Positions 49,609 through 62,379 are shown, numbered from the stretch's first letter. The stretch is DNA of 64,000 nt from Chionis minor (GCA_013398295.1 VZSF01008870.1:716033-780032); one strand, 5' to 3'. Notes: generated from the letters alone by a model not told the origin. Numbers and translations: made by a program.

Positions 49609-51894
49609 CACAGATACATCATTGTGTCTGTCTCACCTACAAACTATAGGATACCGTCCCTTTTACACAGGTGTTTTAGCAAACACCTAGGACATTTCTG
49701 ACAAAGTACTTTTAGCTGTTTCAGGCACACTAAAAGTTTTGTAGAGAGACCTTAATTTGAAAATTTTTCAATGGGAAGATTCTGAGGTCAAACTGGGCAC
49801 AGAAAGAGAGAAAAGAAAGCATTGTTTTAAATCTATGAATCTGACTTCTTTGATCTAAAAAAAGACATTTCAGCACAAGTCATGTTTTGAAAACATGCTG
49901 GATGTTTACTGGTTTTCTGATAAGAAATGAAGACAAATATGAAAGACTGAAAGGTCAGAGCAAGAAAGAATTACCAGCCTCTATGCACTTTTTATTTTGG
50001 ACTCACTAGTAATTACAAAATATTTTGTTGCTAAAGCCCCTCAGTGATAAGCATTTTTTATGTGCCATACTGATTGGGCAGGAGAGACAAAAGGTGACAA
50101 ATTTGACACAAATATTGCATAAGTATTTTGTATTTTCTGTAGAGAACCTGAGGTAATTTGTTTTCAAGCACAGTCATCTTCAAATGTAAACCTATTTCAA
50201 GTCAGATTGTGAGAAACAGAACTTAGGCAGTAAGAAATTTTGTGAACAACTTTTCCCAGTAAATGTTGCCCTATTTTGCAGTGATAGAACCTGGTAAATT
50301 AGGCTGATTTTTGCTAATCAGCTCATTTCCACAAATATTCACCAAATTCTTTACTTAAAACCAAGCAGCCCGTGATGTCTTTGCACACTGTTCACTTTAT
50401 TCATTACTCACACACTGAGTTGGCCACTACATGATACAAATGCCTCACTGGCTTTACATTGGGATATTTCTTAAAAAACTAAAGCAAGTATGATTAACAA
50501 TAAAAAAGAATAACAAATTATGACTAAGGAACATATTCCCCTCCCTCCATGATTATCTTTGATGGCAAGAGAAAATGGGTTTCTTACCAAAAGCAAACCA
50601 AATACCTGTGCCAAAGATAATTCTTGAAAGCTCTTGCAAATAACAAATATTTAATCTGGAGGAAAGAAGATCTTAAGAATACATAAACATTCTTAAGGTT
50701 GGTACTGGTGTCTTTAATGAATTTAGATTCATTAATTTATTTCAGACTTTGCACTGATTAGGAACACTGACTCAAATAATGCTTTGTGGCTAGAGCGTGC
50801 TGGCTGAATAATAAGCCAGGCTCCTACCACGAATAACACAGTCTGGAGTATATCTTAAGCTTTTGGCTGCATCAGGCAGAAAAACACAAACAGAAATGGA
50901 GCTATTCTGGAGTAATTTATGAATACTGTATTTTGATCTACATAAACAAGTGTTCACTGCAAAAGTACAAGAGGGCTGTCGGGAGAATCAGGCGGTGAGG
51001 ATAAGGAGAATGGCTAGAAGTAAGGCATAACTCCAGAAAAGGTTTGTGGGCTTTTAAATCACTGACTCTAAAATTTTTACTTCCTTGACAGACAGCCTAC
51101 ACTAACAGATTGTCCAGAAAGACCAGATTTTGTGAATTCACCGTAAGGCAAGGAGCTCTACTATGGTTAGTAAAGGGTCTCAGGTAAATGAAATTGTTCA
51201 GAGAAACTGGGTGAAGAAAGATACGTGCTTATACTTAAGAAAATTAGCTGATATTTGTAAAATTTCTGGATTTTTATCAGTTTTCTAGAACTGTATACAT
51301 AGAATCATATACCTAGAAACCATCTAAAATCCTTCTCTTTCTAGTTGTTCCCCTTATGGGTGAGTATGGTTAATGCACCAACAGCTCTGCAGCTCCTGTG
51401 AATATCCCAGCTGCATTAAAGACATACCGTCTGGTCTCAAGATGCCTCAGAGGATGCAGAAAAGTAGTTACCCTGAGTCCCAGATACTAGACTATCCATA
51501 TGAATGGAATATCTTTGTGAAATCATAAAACCCCTGCTTAAGAACTAAGAACTGTTTTGAAAAATGCATATGTGTTCTTGAGCCTTACAACTTCATTTAT
51601 TTGACAAACTGCAAAGCCATTAAAAGTGGCACTATTGAAAAAAAAAAAAGGATAAGGAACTTTCCATCCAAAGGCGTTGAATTCTTCTCTGCGTGCAAGC
51701 AACTAACTCTCCTCTATAGCTAAGAGAGGTGGCATTTTGCTACCATATCTTATGCCAGCAATGGGAATGTAGCCAGGGGCAGCATGGAAAATAGGTGTGT
51801 AGTTTAAAGCTCCCAATAGCTAATAATAAAGAAGTGCTCTGTATATTATACCAATGTACCTTCTAGAAAACGTCCCTCCCTTTCAGTCAAACTG
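49609..51894. other. unique DNA, no gene recognised
   Basis: AT-rich unique sequence. A 17-base palindrome (CATGTTTT-G-AAAACATG at 49881-49897) is the only structure noted. No repeat or exon is recognised. Confidence 0.55.
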
Positions 51895-53530
51895 CACACA
51901 AAGATTCATGCATTCTTGGTTAGTGTTCAGGGATCACCTTCTCCAGGCTCAAGAGGGGTGCATCCCAAAAAAGAAAAAGGCAAAATAGCCAGAAGACCTG
52001 CGTGGATGAATAAGGAAGTGTTAGATAAGCTCAAAATCAAAAAGGAGGCCTATAGAGGGTGGAAGCAAGGACAGGTGGACTGGGTGGAATATAGAGAAAC
52101 TGTCCGAGTGGCCAGGAACCATATCAGGCAGGCGAAAGCCCTAAGAGAACTGAATCTGGCCAAGGACATCAAAGACAATAAGAAAAAATTCTATAGCTAT
52201 GTCAGGGAAAAAGGTAGGACTTGGGAGGCTGTGGGCCCTCTCCAGAAGGAAACGGGAGACCTGGCCACCCAGGATATGGATAAGGCTGAGGTACTGAATG
52301 ACTTTTTTGCCTCAGTCTTCACTGGCAAGGGCTCTAACTCCACTGTCCAAGTCACAGTAGGTAAAACCAGGGGCTCTGAGAATGGAGAACTGCCCACAGT
52401 AGGAGAAGATCAGGTTCGAGNNNNNNNNNNNNNNNNNNNNNNNNNNNNNNNNNNNNNNNNNNNNNNNNNNNNNNNNNNNNNNNNNNNNNNNNNNNNNNNN
52501 NNNNNNNNNNNNNNNNNNNNNNNNNNNNNNNNNNNNNNNNNNNNNNNNNNNNNNNNNNNNNNNNNNNNNNNNNNNNNNNNNNNNNNNNNNNNNNNNNNNN
52601 NNNNNNNNNNNNNNNNNNNNNNNNNNNNNNNNNNNNNNNNNNNNNNNNNNNNNNNNNNNNNNNNNNNNNNNNNNNNNNNNNNNNNNNNNNNNNNNNNNNN
52701 NNNNNNNNNNNNNNNNNNNNNNNNNNNNNNNNNNNNNNNNNNNNNNNNNNNNNNNNNNNNNNNNNNNNNNNNNNNNNNNNNNNNNNNNNNNNNNNNNNNN
52801 NNNNNNNNNNNNNNNNNNNNNNNNNNNNNNNNNNNNNNNNNNNNNNNNNNNNNNNNNNNNNNNNNNNNNNNNNNNNNNNNNNNNNNNNNNNNNNNNNNNN
52901 NNNNNNNNNNNNNNNNNNNNNNNNNNNNNNNNNNNNNNNNNNNNNNNNNNNNNNNNNNNNNNNNNNNNNNNNNNNNNNNNNNNNNNNNNNNNNNNNNNNN
53001 NNNNNNNNNNNNNNNNNNNNNNNNNNNNNNNNNNNNNNNNNNNNNNNNNNNNNNNNNNNNNNNNNNGTCCAGCGAAGGGCCACTAAGGTGGTTAGAGGGA
53101 TGGAGCACCTCTCCTATGAGGACAGGCTGAGAGAGCTGGGGCTGTTCAGCCTGGGGAAGAGAAGGCTCCGGGGAGACCTGATAGCAGCCTTTCAGTATCT
53201 GAAGGGAGCCTACAGGAGATCTGGAGAGGGACTCTTTGTCAGGAAGTCTAGTGATAGGACAAGGGGTAATGGTTTTAAATTGGAAGAGGGGAGATTTAGA
53301 TTAGATATTAGGAAGAAGTTCTTTACTGTGAGGGTGGTGAGGCACTGGAACAGGTTACCCAGGGAAGTTGTGGAGGCCCCATCCCTGGAAGTGTTTAAGG
53401 CCAGGCTGGATGGGGCTTTGAGCAACCTGCTCTAGTGAGAGGTGTCCCTGCCCATGGCAGGGGGGTTGGAACTTGATGATCTTTAAGGTCCCTTCCAACT
53501 CTAACCATTCTATGATTCTATGATTCTATG
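51895..53530 (+). mobile_element. CR1 LINE, youngest-looking copy, interrupted by assembly gap
   Basis: The left part (about 51900-52420) encodes the CR1 linker between endonuclease and reverse transcriptase. It gives a continuous frame from 51916 with blocks such as [27 protein letters not shown] and [19 protein letters not shown]. The first 50 bases fit the family better in another frame (ending QAQEGCIP), so a frameshift lies in the A-rich stretch near 51965-51990. After the gap, 53067-53435 is open and gives [35 protein letters not shown] and [17 protein letters not shown], ending LSNLL-stop. The 3' UTR 'GGAACTTGATGATCTTTAAG' is followed by three perfect ATTCTATG octamers (53507-53530). 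The RT catalytic core falls in the gap. The two sides are in different frames given the stated gap length. Low damage in the visible coding parts suggests a relatively recent insertion. Confidence 0.97.
52421..53066. other. assembly gap, 646 N
   Basis: An unresolved run of N inside the CR1. From the usual family layout, about 1.2 kb of RT coding sequence should separate the flanks. The gap length is therefore either an estimate that is too short or hides an internal deletion. Long open frames that cross it are meaningless. Confidence 0.99.
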
Positions 53531-56493
53531 CAACATGCAAGACAAAAATTTATGCAACACAAAACACACAGACTCATGCAACAAATACCATAGACTGTGC
53601 TATAAAATCTGTAAGGAAAATCTCTCTCTGAGTCTGTCCATGGAACTTTCTTTACGAATAATACTTCTATCATTGTATAGGCCTTATTATACCCACAGTT
53701 TCCAGCAATAGCTGAAATAGGTAATTCTTTTTATACTCTCCTGATTAGAGACAGGGAAACAGTATGTGACTAACATCCCACAAGAGCCGGTAGTGTCATG
53801 GCAGGCAGAGATTGTGGAAGCCAGGTCATGCAGAGGTCTTGGTGATGAAGAGGTGAAGCGGACCTAAAATCTTCATCATATGCTGCTGCAGTCCAATTAC
53901 TGTGCATTTTGCTACTAAGCTCAAAACAAAAATTGTAGGCTGTGACAGAAGAACATAGCTAGGAAAAAAACCCTCAGGATACATAAACCTTGCAAAGTGT
54001 TCTGAGGAAAACGCCTTGGCACCCAAAATAATAAATAGAAAGATGCCACCACACAAGAAAGCACACACCGAAACCTTTCCCAGCCTGTTACCCAGAATGT
54101 GAAACATCACCTTCCTGGGCCTGGTTATGACAGAGTTGAGCACTGCTGCACTCAAGGATTAGTTCTACTTTACGGAGACTTTAATGGGACTGCTCATACG
54201 TGGAACCAAAATTGAAACAACAGATTGCTTAAGAGCAATTGCTGGATCAGAAGAAAAGATCTCTGCAGGCTCATGTCTAATTTGTAGAGCAAGCAGGACT
54301 TGCTTATAAAAAGAGCAGAACGTTTTCCATCCTGCAGAAAGAAGGTATGGATTTCCTCAAGATAAGCAAGATAAATGCCTCTTACAGCAGCTTCTGATTA
54401 GCTTTCAGGAGCGATTGTTTTTTCAACAAGGTGTGCTGGGAATTTGGTTCCTCCTGTGTTTCTCTTCTCCAGACCCTTTCTGTTTTAAGGCTTTTGCAGA
54501 AGAAATTCGTTGTCCTGTATGCTGTCACAGTAGCATCCATGGGACATTTGGAAGCAGCCTTTGTGGGGAATGACTGCAGTGAGATGTATAAGCTCTGGAA
54601 CGTATCGTCTGTCATTAATATGAATATAGCAACAGGCACTGTTAGGAAACAGGCGGCTGTATAATCTGCATAGCCTCAGCACTGTATCCAGGAGCTACTG
54701 GGACCCTTTGGGTTGGTTGACAAACCTCTTCTTCAACTTTCATGCATTTTTAGACTCTTCTAAGTTGCTGCTCACGATGGCACCTGTTGCTGACTTGAGT
54801 CTCCTAGAAGGAGTATATCAGTATAATTTTAGTGCCCACCGCATACAGTCTTATACCCAGAGTAGCCTGCCTGCATTCAAAGGAGCAGAGAGGGCTGTAG
54901 GGCAGGATGGATAAAGAATCTAAAAATAAACCCTTTCTCTCCATGGAGGAGAGAGTGCCGTAGCTCCCTTGCCCTCCCTTTCACTGGTGTTTGCTGCTGA
55001 AATGCTGCATTCGTGTCACTGAGATTCAGCGCCAAGCCAAGCGTTTGCCACCTATATAGGAGCTTAAAATAGCACAGAGGCTGACAGAAATACCTTGAAG
55101 GCTGACAGAGGGGTGGTTTTCTGATATATTATACTCTGTTGTGGGAAGTTTTTATTTATTTAGAATGATATAAGCACCCTGGGGAGGGATAGGATTTAGA
55201 TTTACTCTGGTCTGACCCAACCACAGTGTGTCTGAAATGCAAAGTAGCACTGAGCTCTCCCTAAGGGTCTGGAAATGGTGCGGCTCTATTGAATGATAGA
55301 TTTTTAGCAGTTCTTCTGCATGTATCCCACTTGGTTGATGTAATGCTGATTTAAAGCAAGCACATTTCCTCCACAGCACTCTCATTCATCCCTCCATAGC
55401 CACTTATTGCAGAGACCATGCAGGCTTTTAATTATTTTACTAAACAGAGAACATTTTTCTTGGAAGCGCATCATGAAATTTTAATGACCGCACTTTTAGT
55501 TCCAACGGAAAGACCTCAAATAGCAGCAAAGCCCATGTGAAATTCCACACAGGTTTTAGATTTCCTTCCACAGCACCAAGAAGGTGGGAGCCCCAGAGTT
55601 ATGTGTAGTGCTGTTATTTTCCTCTAGTCATAAACCCGAAGGCTTTGCTTTGCATACAGGGAGGCAAAGCCTGTTTTCTGGTGCTGCCATTGCTGTGGGT
55701 GCCCCATCGCACTGTCCTCAGCTCAAGCACAGCTGGAAGAAGAAACAGGCGTGTAAAATGAGGTGTCTACATCTCAGACTCATAGCTAAGGTTACAAGCG
55801 GTAGGATCTTCCCTGCTCATGCCCTGACAACACACTAACCCTCCTCCCCAAACAAACAAAAAAAAAGCATCAAGAAGGGTGAAAATTGTTTTTTTGCCAC
55901 GTACAGAAATGTCAGACACTGTGCTCCAAAGTGTGTTGGTGATCTACGTTGTACCCAGTGTAGGACATCGTAGCTGGTAATTTATGTTCTCACTGTGAAA
56001 GTGTTGCTGACAGGCAGGTGCTTACAGAGCCAGCTGCGCAGTCAAGGTCTGCAAACAGACTTTGCAACCATAGCACCACCATTCTCTGCAATGCACTTCA
56101 CCTATAATGAATGGTCCGAAGATTTAGATTTTAATTCTAATATGGATAATTAGTTATCATTCACGGCCTAATAGTGGGTAAGATATGACTGTATTTAATT
56201 GTCATAGAAAGATAGCAGTCACTTTCTGTGTCTCTTCTATAAAATACATAGAAAAATCTTACAATTTATTTCAGTTCTCTCTACTTCCCAAAATTTTTCT
56301 GTAGCCTTGAACTTTCTTTTCTTTTCGTCTTTCTCATCCCAAAATTTTCCTTCCTTTTATTTTCTCTGGAACAGGCTGTGCCAAAATAATGATCTATTCC
56401 AGCTCTGAAACTGGTTGTGCTTCAGTGCATGACTGAGAAGCAACTTGCATTGCTCATAAACTGGCATAGTGCAGGAACAGAAGGACAAAATAA
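53531..56493. other. unique DNA, no gene recognised
   Basis: No repeat or exon is identified. A minus-strand frame at 53826-54155 (109 codons, beginning at TTG) has two hydrophobic stretches but no recognisable family or context. Confidence 0.5.
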
Positions 56494-56593
56494 GGGAGGG
56501 AGGGAGGGAAGGAAGGAAGGAAGGAAGGAGGAAGGAAGGAAGGAAGGAAGGAAGGAAGGAAGGAAGGAAGGAAGGAAGGAAGGAAGGAAGGAA
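56494..56593. repeat. compound (GGGA)n(GGAA)n microsatellite
   Basis: Overlapping GGGA units (56494-56509) grade into five GGAA units. A single GGA interruption (56527-56529) follows, then sixteen uninterrupted GGAA units (56530-56593). Open frames on both strands (Lys-Glu-Gly-Arg or Pro-Ser-Phe-Leu repeats) are repeat artefacts. Confidence 0.97.
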
Positions 56594-57836
56594 GGGCAAC
56601 TTCCAATATCTGCAGGGTTTCTACCTCTGGCTAACTTGTCTGATAAGGCATTTTTTCCATGCTTAGTTACTCAATAAAAGTCCCTTTCCTTCTTCCATCT
56701 GATCATTTTCCGTTAAACTCTTTGAGAAGAGTGGAGAAAAAGAAGGAAATGGTCCTTTTTTACAACTAAGCAAGAATGAAGCACGTCCTGTACTTGGACT
56801 TCAGCCTTGGAGGTAAAATACATGTCCAGTCAAAGGCAGCTATCTGGCAAAAAACCCTACAAAGAGGTCCCCTCACTTTTCTTTACTAATGCAAAAGATT
56901 CCCTAGGCAAATTCATCTCAAAGCTGCAATCGTTCTCTGTCAGAAAATTTTGCTTCAATAAATCAAGATATCATCAAACTCAGAAAGGTTTTCACGAAGA
57001 CGACCCAGCATATTAAGTTTCTGCAGTGTTTGGTGGGAAGGATGCACTTGTGAAGATGCAACGAATGAGGTGAATTAGCTACAAGCTGAAGGGAATTATA
57101 GAGAGACCTTGACAGAAATTCAAGAAAAAAAACACAGTGAAAAATAGAAATCTGAGAATTCACACTTTGCTGTATTAAGCAATGAAAATTAAGATGTCTT
57201 TACATCATTCCTAGGCAGCTTAATCCTTTATTACTAATAGATGATCTTTCATAAAGGATTTTCAGGTGGACAGAGATAACAATTTAATAATTTTGATGAA
57301 AAGTAAAGATTTTTTTTCCATCAAAGTGTTAAAATGTCAGTATACATCACTAATAATGAACCTTGGTAATCATTAGCATCCCTCAAATATAATGGGAGCA
57401 ACAGTTTTCCTAAGAGCTTGCAAAAGATTTGAGAAAAGAAACGGTGGGTTTTTTTAGGTTAGACCTTTTATAACTAACTTTATTCATATTTTAATGAGTA
57501 ATGTATGAATAAGTAGATTTTTGAGTTAACAAATGAATATTTAAAGAAAAGAGAACAGAATAAATTTGTCAATCAAAAGTCCTCCAAACGCAGGTACATG
57601 CTCCAGGCGTGATCTTGAAAACATTTATGCACATGAATAACTCGTGACTCATGAGTCATCCCACTAAAGTCAAGGGTACTAAATTAACCTTTTTTGAGGA
57701 ACACATGTTAGGGTGACAGTTTTTATTCCACCCAAGACAGTGGAAAAGATAAATGTCTGCAAGGTAGGGGCCTTTTTCTCCAGGAAAAGATGGAGAGGCT
57801 GCAAGCAGCTCTGTGGGAAAGGCCCTGGTACGGTGA
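56594..57836. other. unique AT-rich DNA, no gene recognised
   Basis: Nothing is recognised between the microsatellite and the CR1. Confidence 0.6.
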
Positions 57837-58498
57837 CAGGCAGGAAGCTGAACGTGAGGCCATAGTGTGCTCTGGCAGCAAAGGTGGCCAACAGCACCTG
57901 TATGTATGAAGAGAGGCATAGCACATAGACCAAGAAAAAACATCGTTCCTCTCCATATGGTACCCATCAAGCCATATCTAGAGATAACATCTAGTTACAA
58001 AACTAGAGTTTGCCCTACAATGCAAGGAAGACAAACTGGAGGGAGCTTTTGAAGGACTCCCAAGGCAATGGAGGTTGGAGCCCTTGGTGTGTGAGGAGGG
58101 GCAGGGGAAGCTGGGCTGGTTCAGCCTGGAGAAGAGATGACTTTGGGGCACTAAACAGCCCTCCAGTGCTTATGAGGGGTCATTGAGGAGATGCAGCTGG
58201 ACTCGTCACAGAGGTGCAGAGTGGGAGAATGAGATCCAGATGTGCAAAAGTGGAATGACAGAGTTTCAGACTGGATATAACTTCCTTATATCCAGCTTTT
58301 CCCCCATGAGAACACTTGAACAGTGGAGTAGGTTGTCCAGAGAGGTGCAGTCTCCCTCCCTGGACATTTTCAAGATCCAGGTGGAAAAATCCCTGGCAGC
58401 CTGGTCTGATCCAATAGTTTACCCTACTTTGAGTGGGATGATGGACCTGGTCACCTCCCCTAGCTCATTTTCAACCTGAATTACCCATGAATTACCCA
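57837..58498 (+). mobile_element. CR1 LINE fragment, 3' part, third subfamily
   Basis: Landmarks of the ORF2 C-terminal part and 3' UTR are collinear. They are 'GCAGCAAAGGTGGCCAACAG', 'GACAAACTGGAGGGAGCTTT', then 'GCTGGTTCAGCCTGGAGAAG' and 'CAGAGGTGCAGAGTGGGAGA'. These are followed by 'TTCAGACTGGATATAACTTC', 'AGGTTGTCCAGAGAGGTGCA' and 'CTACTTTGAGTGGGATGATG', with a degenerate terminus 'AACCTGAATTACCCATGAAT'. The wording of these blocks, in particular the 'CAGTGCTTATGAGGGGTCAT' segment, differs from the 42-kb and 53-kb copies and suggests a separate CR1 subfamily. Frames are broken throughout. The 5' end is truncated and soft. Confidence 0.85.
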
Positions 58499-61400
58499 GT
58501 GCTGCTGAAATCACGTTGCTTGGCTGTTACCAGTGAAGAAATGGTTCCCTTTTTCCTGCCTTTCCCCATAAATTGTTATGTTTTATTCTCCTAATGAAGT
58601 TCCCCAAATCTACTGACTACTATGCAGCCTAGCCTTGCTCCTTCCATGATAATAAGCATTTACCATGAGTTACTGCTATTATTTTTTAAGTCAAGGATGC
58701 TGCTATTCTGGCATATCACACTAACTGCAAAACAACATAAACATAATCAACAGATCTTTCTGTCTAAGAATCGATTAACCATTTCACTTTTTAAATTTTC
58801 CCAGTAAAACACTGTGATAAAAGGTTTATATACATCATCATGTGAAGCTCTGTGTGTGTGACCTCTAATACAACACTTCTATGTATTGATGACTAATTTG
58901 TCAGGAAAATGCACCAGCACATTTGTAAAGAGGGAAGGAAATCAGGATATATGAATCCAGAATCCCTTTTCTTTGTGTTTCGTATCATCCCCTTTACACA
59001 GGCTACTCTAACACAGGCTATTTTCAGTTATCTAAGGAATTTATGTCCCAAGGTTTCATTACTGTAGACTAAACACTGAGCTCCATTATAATTCTAAGAA
59101 AATCCCACCTCAGAGTCCCCTAAGTATCAGAACTGTCTGTAGGCATGAACATCTCTGTAAGGGTCTAACGAAACTAGAAATGGTCATGGTTAGGAAACCT
59201 TATGCCCAGCCTGGCTGGGGTACCATGTCAGGAATTCAACTCCTGTAGGCTGGAAATGGGCAAGGGCTGTAATGGGAAATGGTTATGTCTTATATGCAAG
59301 GTAAGTAATGACTTGTCTACCTCCACCCACTGTTTAAAAGCAAAGTAGCCACAGAGGTTTCCTGTGGAGGGACAGATTTTATGTGTGCACACTCACCATG
59401 CGAGGTCCCACAGATGACCTGCACTTTGCCAAATCTCTGTCTTCTAGTAAGGGTTTAGGCAGGAGAGAGGAACATACGTGCACTAGCTAGGAAAGCATAT
59501 TCAAACCTGAAATGCTCAGACCTGAGGGACTTTGGCTTTGAAGTCAAAGAGGGAGATGTCCATCAGTTACAGCAGCTCTGAGGTGGCTATGGAACAAGCC
59601 ATTCTTACTTATAGAGATTCTGGGGGTTCATAACCTCTTAAATTCTTGGGCTTTCTAGATCTGGCCCTAAGTCTATTGGAAATGTTTGCAGCAGATCTTG
59701 GAGAGGGAAGACATATTTTTGCAAAAATAAAACACAATTTTTTTTAAAAAGGAAAAAGAGAACTTTCTGAACGAAATGCTAGAGAAATATCTTGTTCAGC
59801 AATTTTCCTGCAAAAAGGTCAAGCTCAAGATCTAGATAATAAAAAGAGCAGGAAACTATTTGAAGGAATTCTCAGATGGCATCTTAATAGTTATAAATAC
59901 TCTTATTTCTCTTGCAAGATGCTAGCAACTGTAGCAAACTGCTTCTTCCAAATCAGAGGGACTAGAAAAATTACAAAAGATTTAACCAGATTTCACCCAT
60001 CCTGGACTGCGAGGAAAATCCAGTGCAACTCTGTTCTGGATACCATCAGATGTGGTGAAAGGGACTGCTATGTAAGGAGTCCCTTTCTTTTTATGGTATT
60101 GGTATCCTCTGTGCTTTCCAGCTTTCTTTTGTGGTCATGTTAGGAAAGAAGGAGCTCTAGAATCACGTATTCCAACATCAGAAAGTCTGCTAACATAGAA
60201 TGCTTTCCCACTGCAAATCTTCTTATATACAGAGTAATTCAATATCTATAAAAGTTAATAAAATCTGAATACTTGACATATGTTTTTAAAATCAAAGTGA
60301 GGGAATATCTCGTTGATCCAGTCTTTGTTCTGCAGTTAAGTGCCCATGACTATCCTCTGGGGAGTATTCAAGAAACTTTTCTGTCTAGCCTTCCCAGTAC
60401 AGACCCCTATTAAATGAAGGATTATAAACCTGTCTCAGTAGATGACAGGGAATAGCCAGACTTGTTGTCTGGCCGGTTATCTGTCTGGTCATTCTCTAAC
60501 TCTTAAAAGCAACCATAGTAGTAATATGGACTTGTCTCCCTCTATTATGATGATAACTCATTTGTGTCTTTACCAAATGATACAAATACAACTGTCCTAA
60601 GATAATTATCTAGCTGGACAGGATGAAGGATGGATAAAGAGTAGCAAACCTGAGTAAGTCAGGTGAGTGGAGGAACATTTTTTGAAGAATTCCCAAGCCC
60701 AGTGTAGGTTCCTCCTTCTAAATGCACACCGCATGTAGTCAGGTCAGGTTGTATTCCTTTAGAGTCCAGGTGGTTCACCTGTGTACTCACACAGCAGTGA
60801 CCATTCAGTCACCTGCTGAGGCCTACAGTACTCTCTTATTTCCGACCCCATGATGATGTGACCTTACCCATCATCAGTTGTTGGCCGATACACACCATGT
60901 GATGACCTGCCCCCTGCTAGCAATGCAACATCTTTAGGTCTACAACCTTATTCATTAGGAGGTTTGACATACAACAGGCGCATGTACTCAGCCACCTTAA
61001 GTACCTCAGAGCTTCTCAAAGAGCATGGAGTCTTATTTAAAATGACCGGCAGTACCTTTGACGTAATCCTTAGGTTAGGCCTAGTTGTGCTCAAAGCAGG
61101 TTCAAAATGACATCCTTACCCAGCTATTTTTGTGGTGTGATGGAACTTTACAATGATGAAGGCCATATAGAAGTCAATACTTTTGCAGGGGTCAAAACAG
61201 TGGAAACAAACAATTTGGGGAGCTAAGGAATATGACTCTTCTATTAGCTTCTGCTTGAAAGATTGAAAATATTTTCTCTGGAGTGTTTGAAACATTTCTT
61301 GGGTTATTATGGGATAATGAGGCATGTGTTATCCCTGAACAGCATGAAAAATCCTCAGTGGGCCTTCTGCTGTGAAAACAACCTTTTCAAGGTTGCAACT

Positions 61401-61997
61401 AGTCTACAGCCAAAAAAGAGTCTAAGTCGTAAGTCTCTTGCAAAGGCAGTGTCTTCTGAGCACATTAAGGAAGCACAAGGGAAAGGTTTTCTTAAAGTTC
61501 AGTCAGGAACTGATTTTGGTGTCTTCACTAAGAAATACTTTTCATCTGGTGAAATCCCGATATTGCAAGTTAGTACAACCCAAAGCTAAATATTTGCCCT
61601 GACATCAGATGCAGAGCTCAGAATGATGAACTATATAAATACACATGAAGGTTCCTCGCTCTGCCCCCCTGGGTACGCTCCCTAGGTGCTTCACACTGTG
61701 GCAGCTTTCATCTGCTAAAGATATATCCTAACACTTGGAAATGAACAAATGTAGCTGAAATAAGGCTTCCTGAATAACTTTGGAAGTTGCAGAATATAGT
61801 ACCTGACTGAAGTTGCAAAAAAGCTTTAAAATTTCATGTGTTGTACTTATTTTTCTGTGTCTACTCTTTAGCCAAAGAGCTGGATAGAGTTAATCCACAA
61901 GGTGTTTCTGATGCTCATGAGCATCTTTTTTCAATACTGTTACCCCATTGTCTTTTTTCTCATGTCATTTTTTCAGAAGTGAACAAATCCTTATTCC
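58499..61997. other. unique DNA, no gene recognised
   Basis: No repeat family or exon is identified. The open frame at 61263-61589 starts at TTG and shows no recognisable domain. Confidence 0.55.
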
Positions 61998-62022
61998 GGG
62001 TGGGGTTTTTTTGGGGGTGGGG
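61998..62022 (+). other. potential G-quadruplex in GT-rich tract
   Basis: G-tracts of 3, 4, 5 and 4 with loops of 1, 7 and 1 bases fit the canonical pattern. The GT-rich low-complexity sequence continues to about 62075. Confidence 0.7.
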
Positions 62023-62379
62023 TGGTGGTTTTTCTTTGTTTGTTTGGGGGGAATTGTTTTTTGGTTTTGATTTTTGTATTTGTTTTCTCCTCAATGTTAT
62101 ATATGTAAAGTAAGGAAATATGTTTTCCTGCTATGTGAAATTGTTAAAATCATAACACTGATAATCTAGAGTCTTACCAGTAAGTCCACCTTCACCCAAG
62201 CATAATGTTATTTAGCAATTAACTGCAAAGTTGTTTGTGAGCTGATTTGTGACTTGTACATTTCAGTTTAGCCTCGCCAGAAATACCTTTCAAACAGGCA
62301 AGGAAACAAACTCCTCCTGTCTAGTTCCACCACATATTCAGCAACATCTGTTCTCCAGGACTATCTGCTAGTGTAATAC

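Noticed and set aside
49881..49897. 17-base palindrome CATGTTTT-G-AAAACATG
   Set aside because: Short AT-rich palindromes of this size are common by chance in 64 kb.
52352..53108. Long minus-strand frames across the gap
   Set aside because: They consist almost entirely of N.
51916..53130. 404-codon open frame, the longest in the window
   Set aside because: More than half of it is N. Only the left 168 codons are real and they belong to CR1. The portion after the gap is in the wrong frame for CR1.
53826..54155. 109-codon minus frame with two hydrophobic segments
   Set aside because: It starts at TTG, has no family resemblance and lies in unremarkable DNA. Hydrophobic runs are expected from T-rich codons.
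56357..56677. Lys/Glu/Gly/Arg and Pro/Ser/Phe/Leu repeat proteins on both strands
   Set aside because: Both are readings of the GGAA/TTCC array; there is no gene context.
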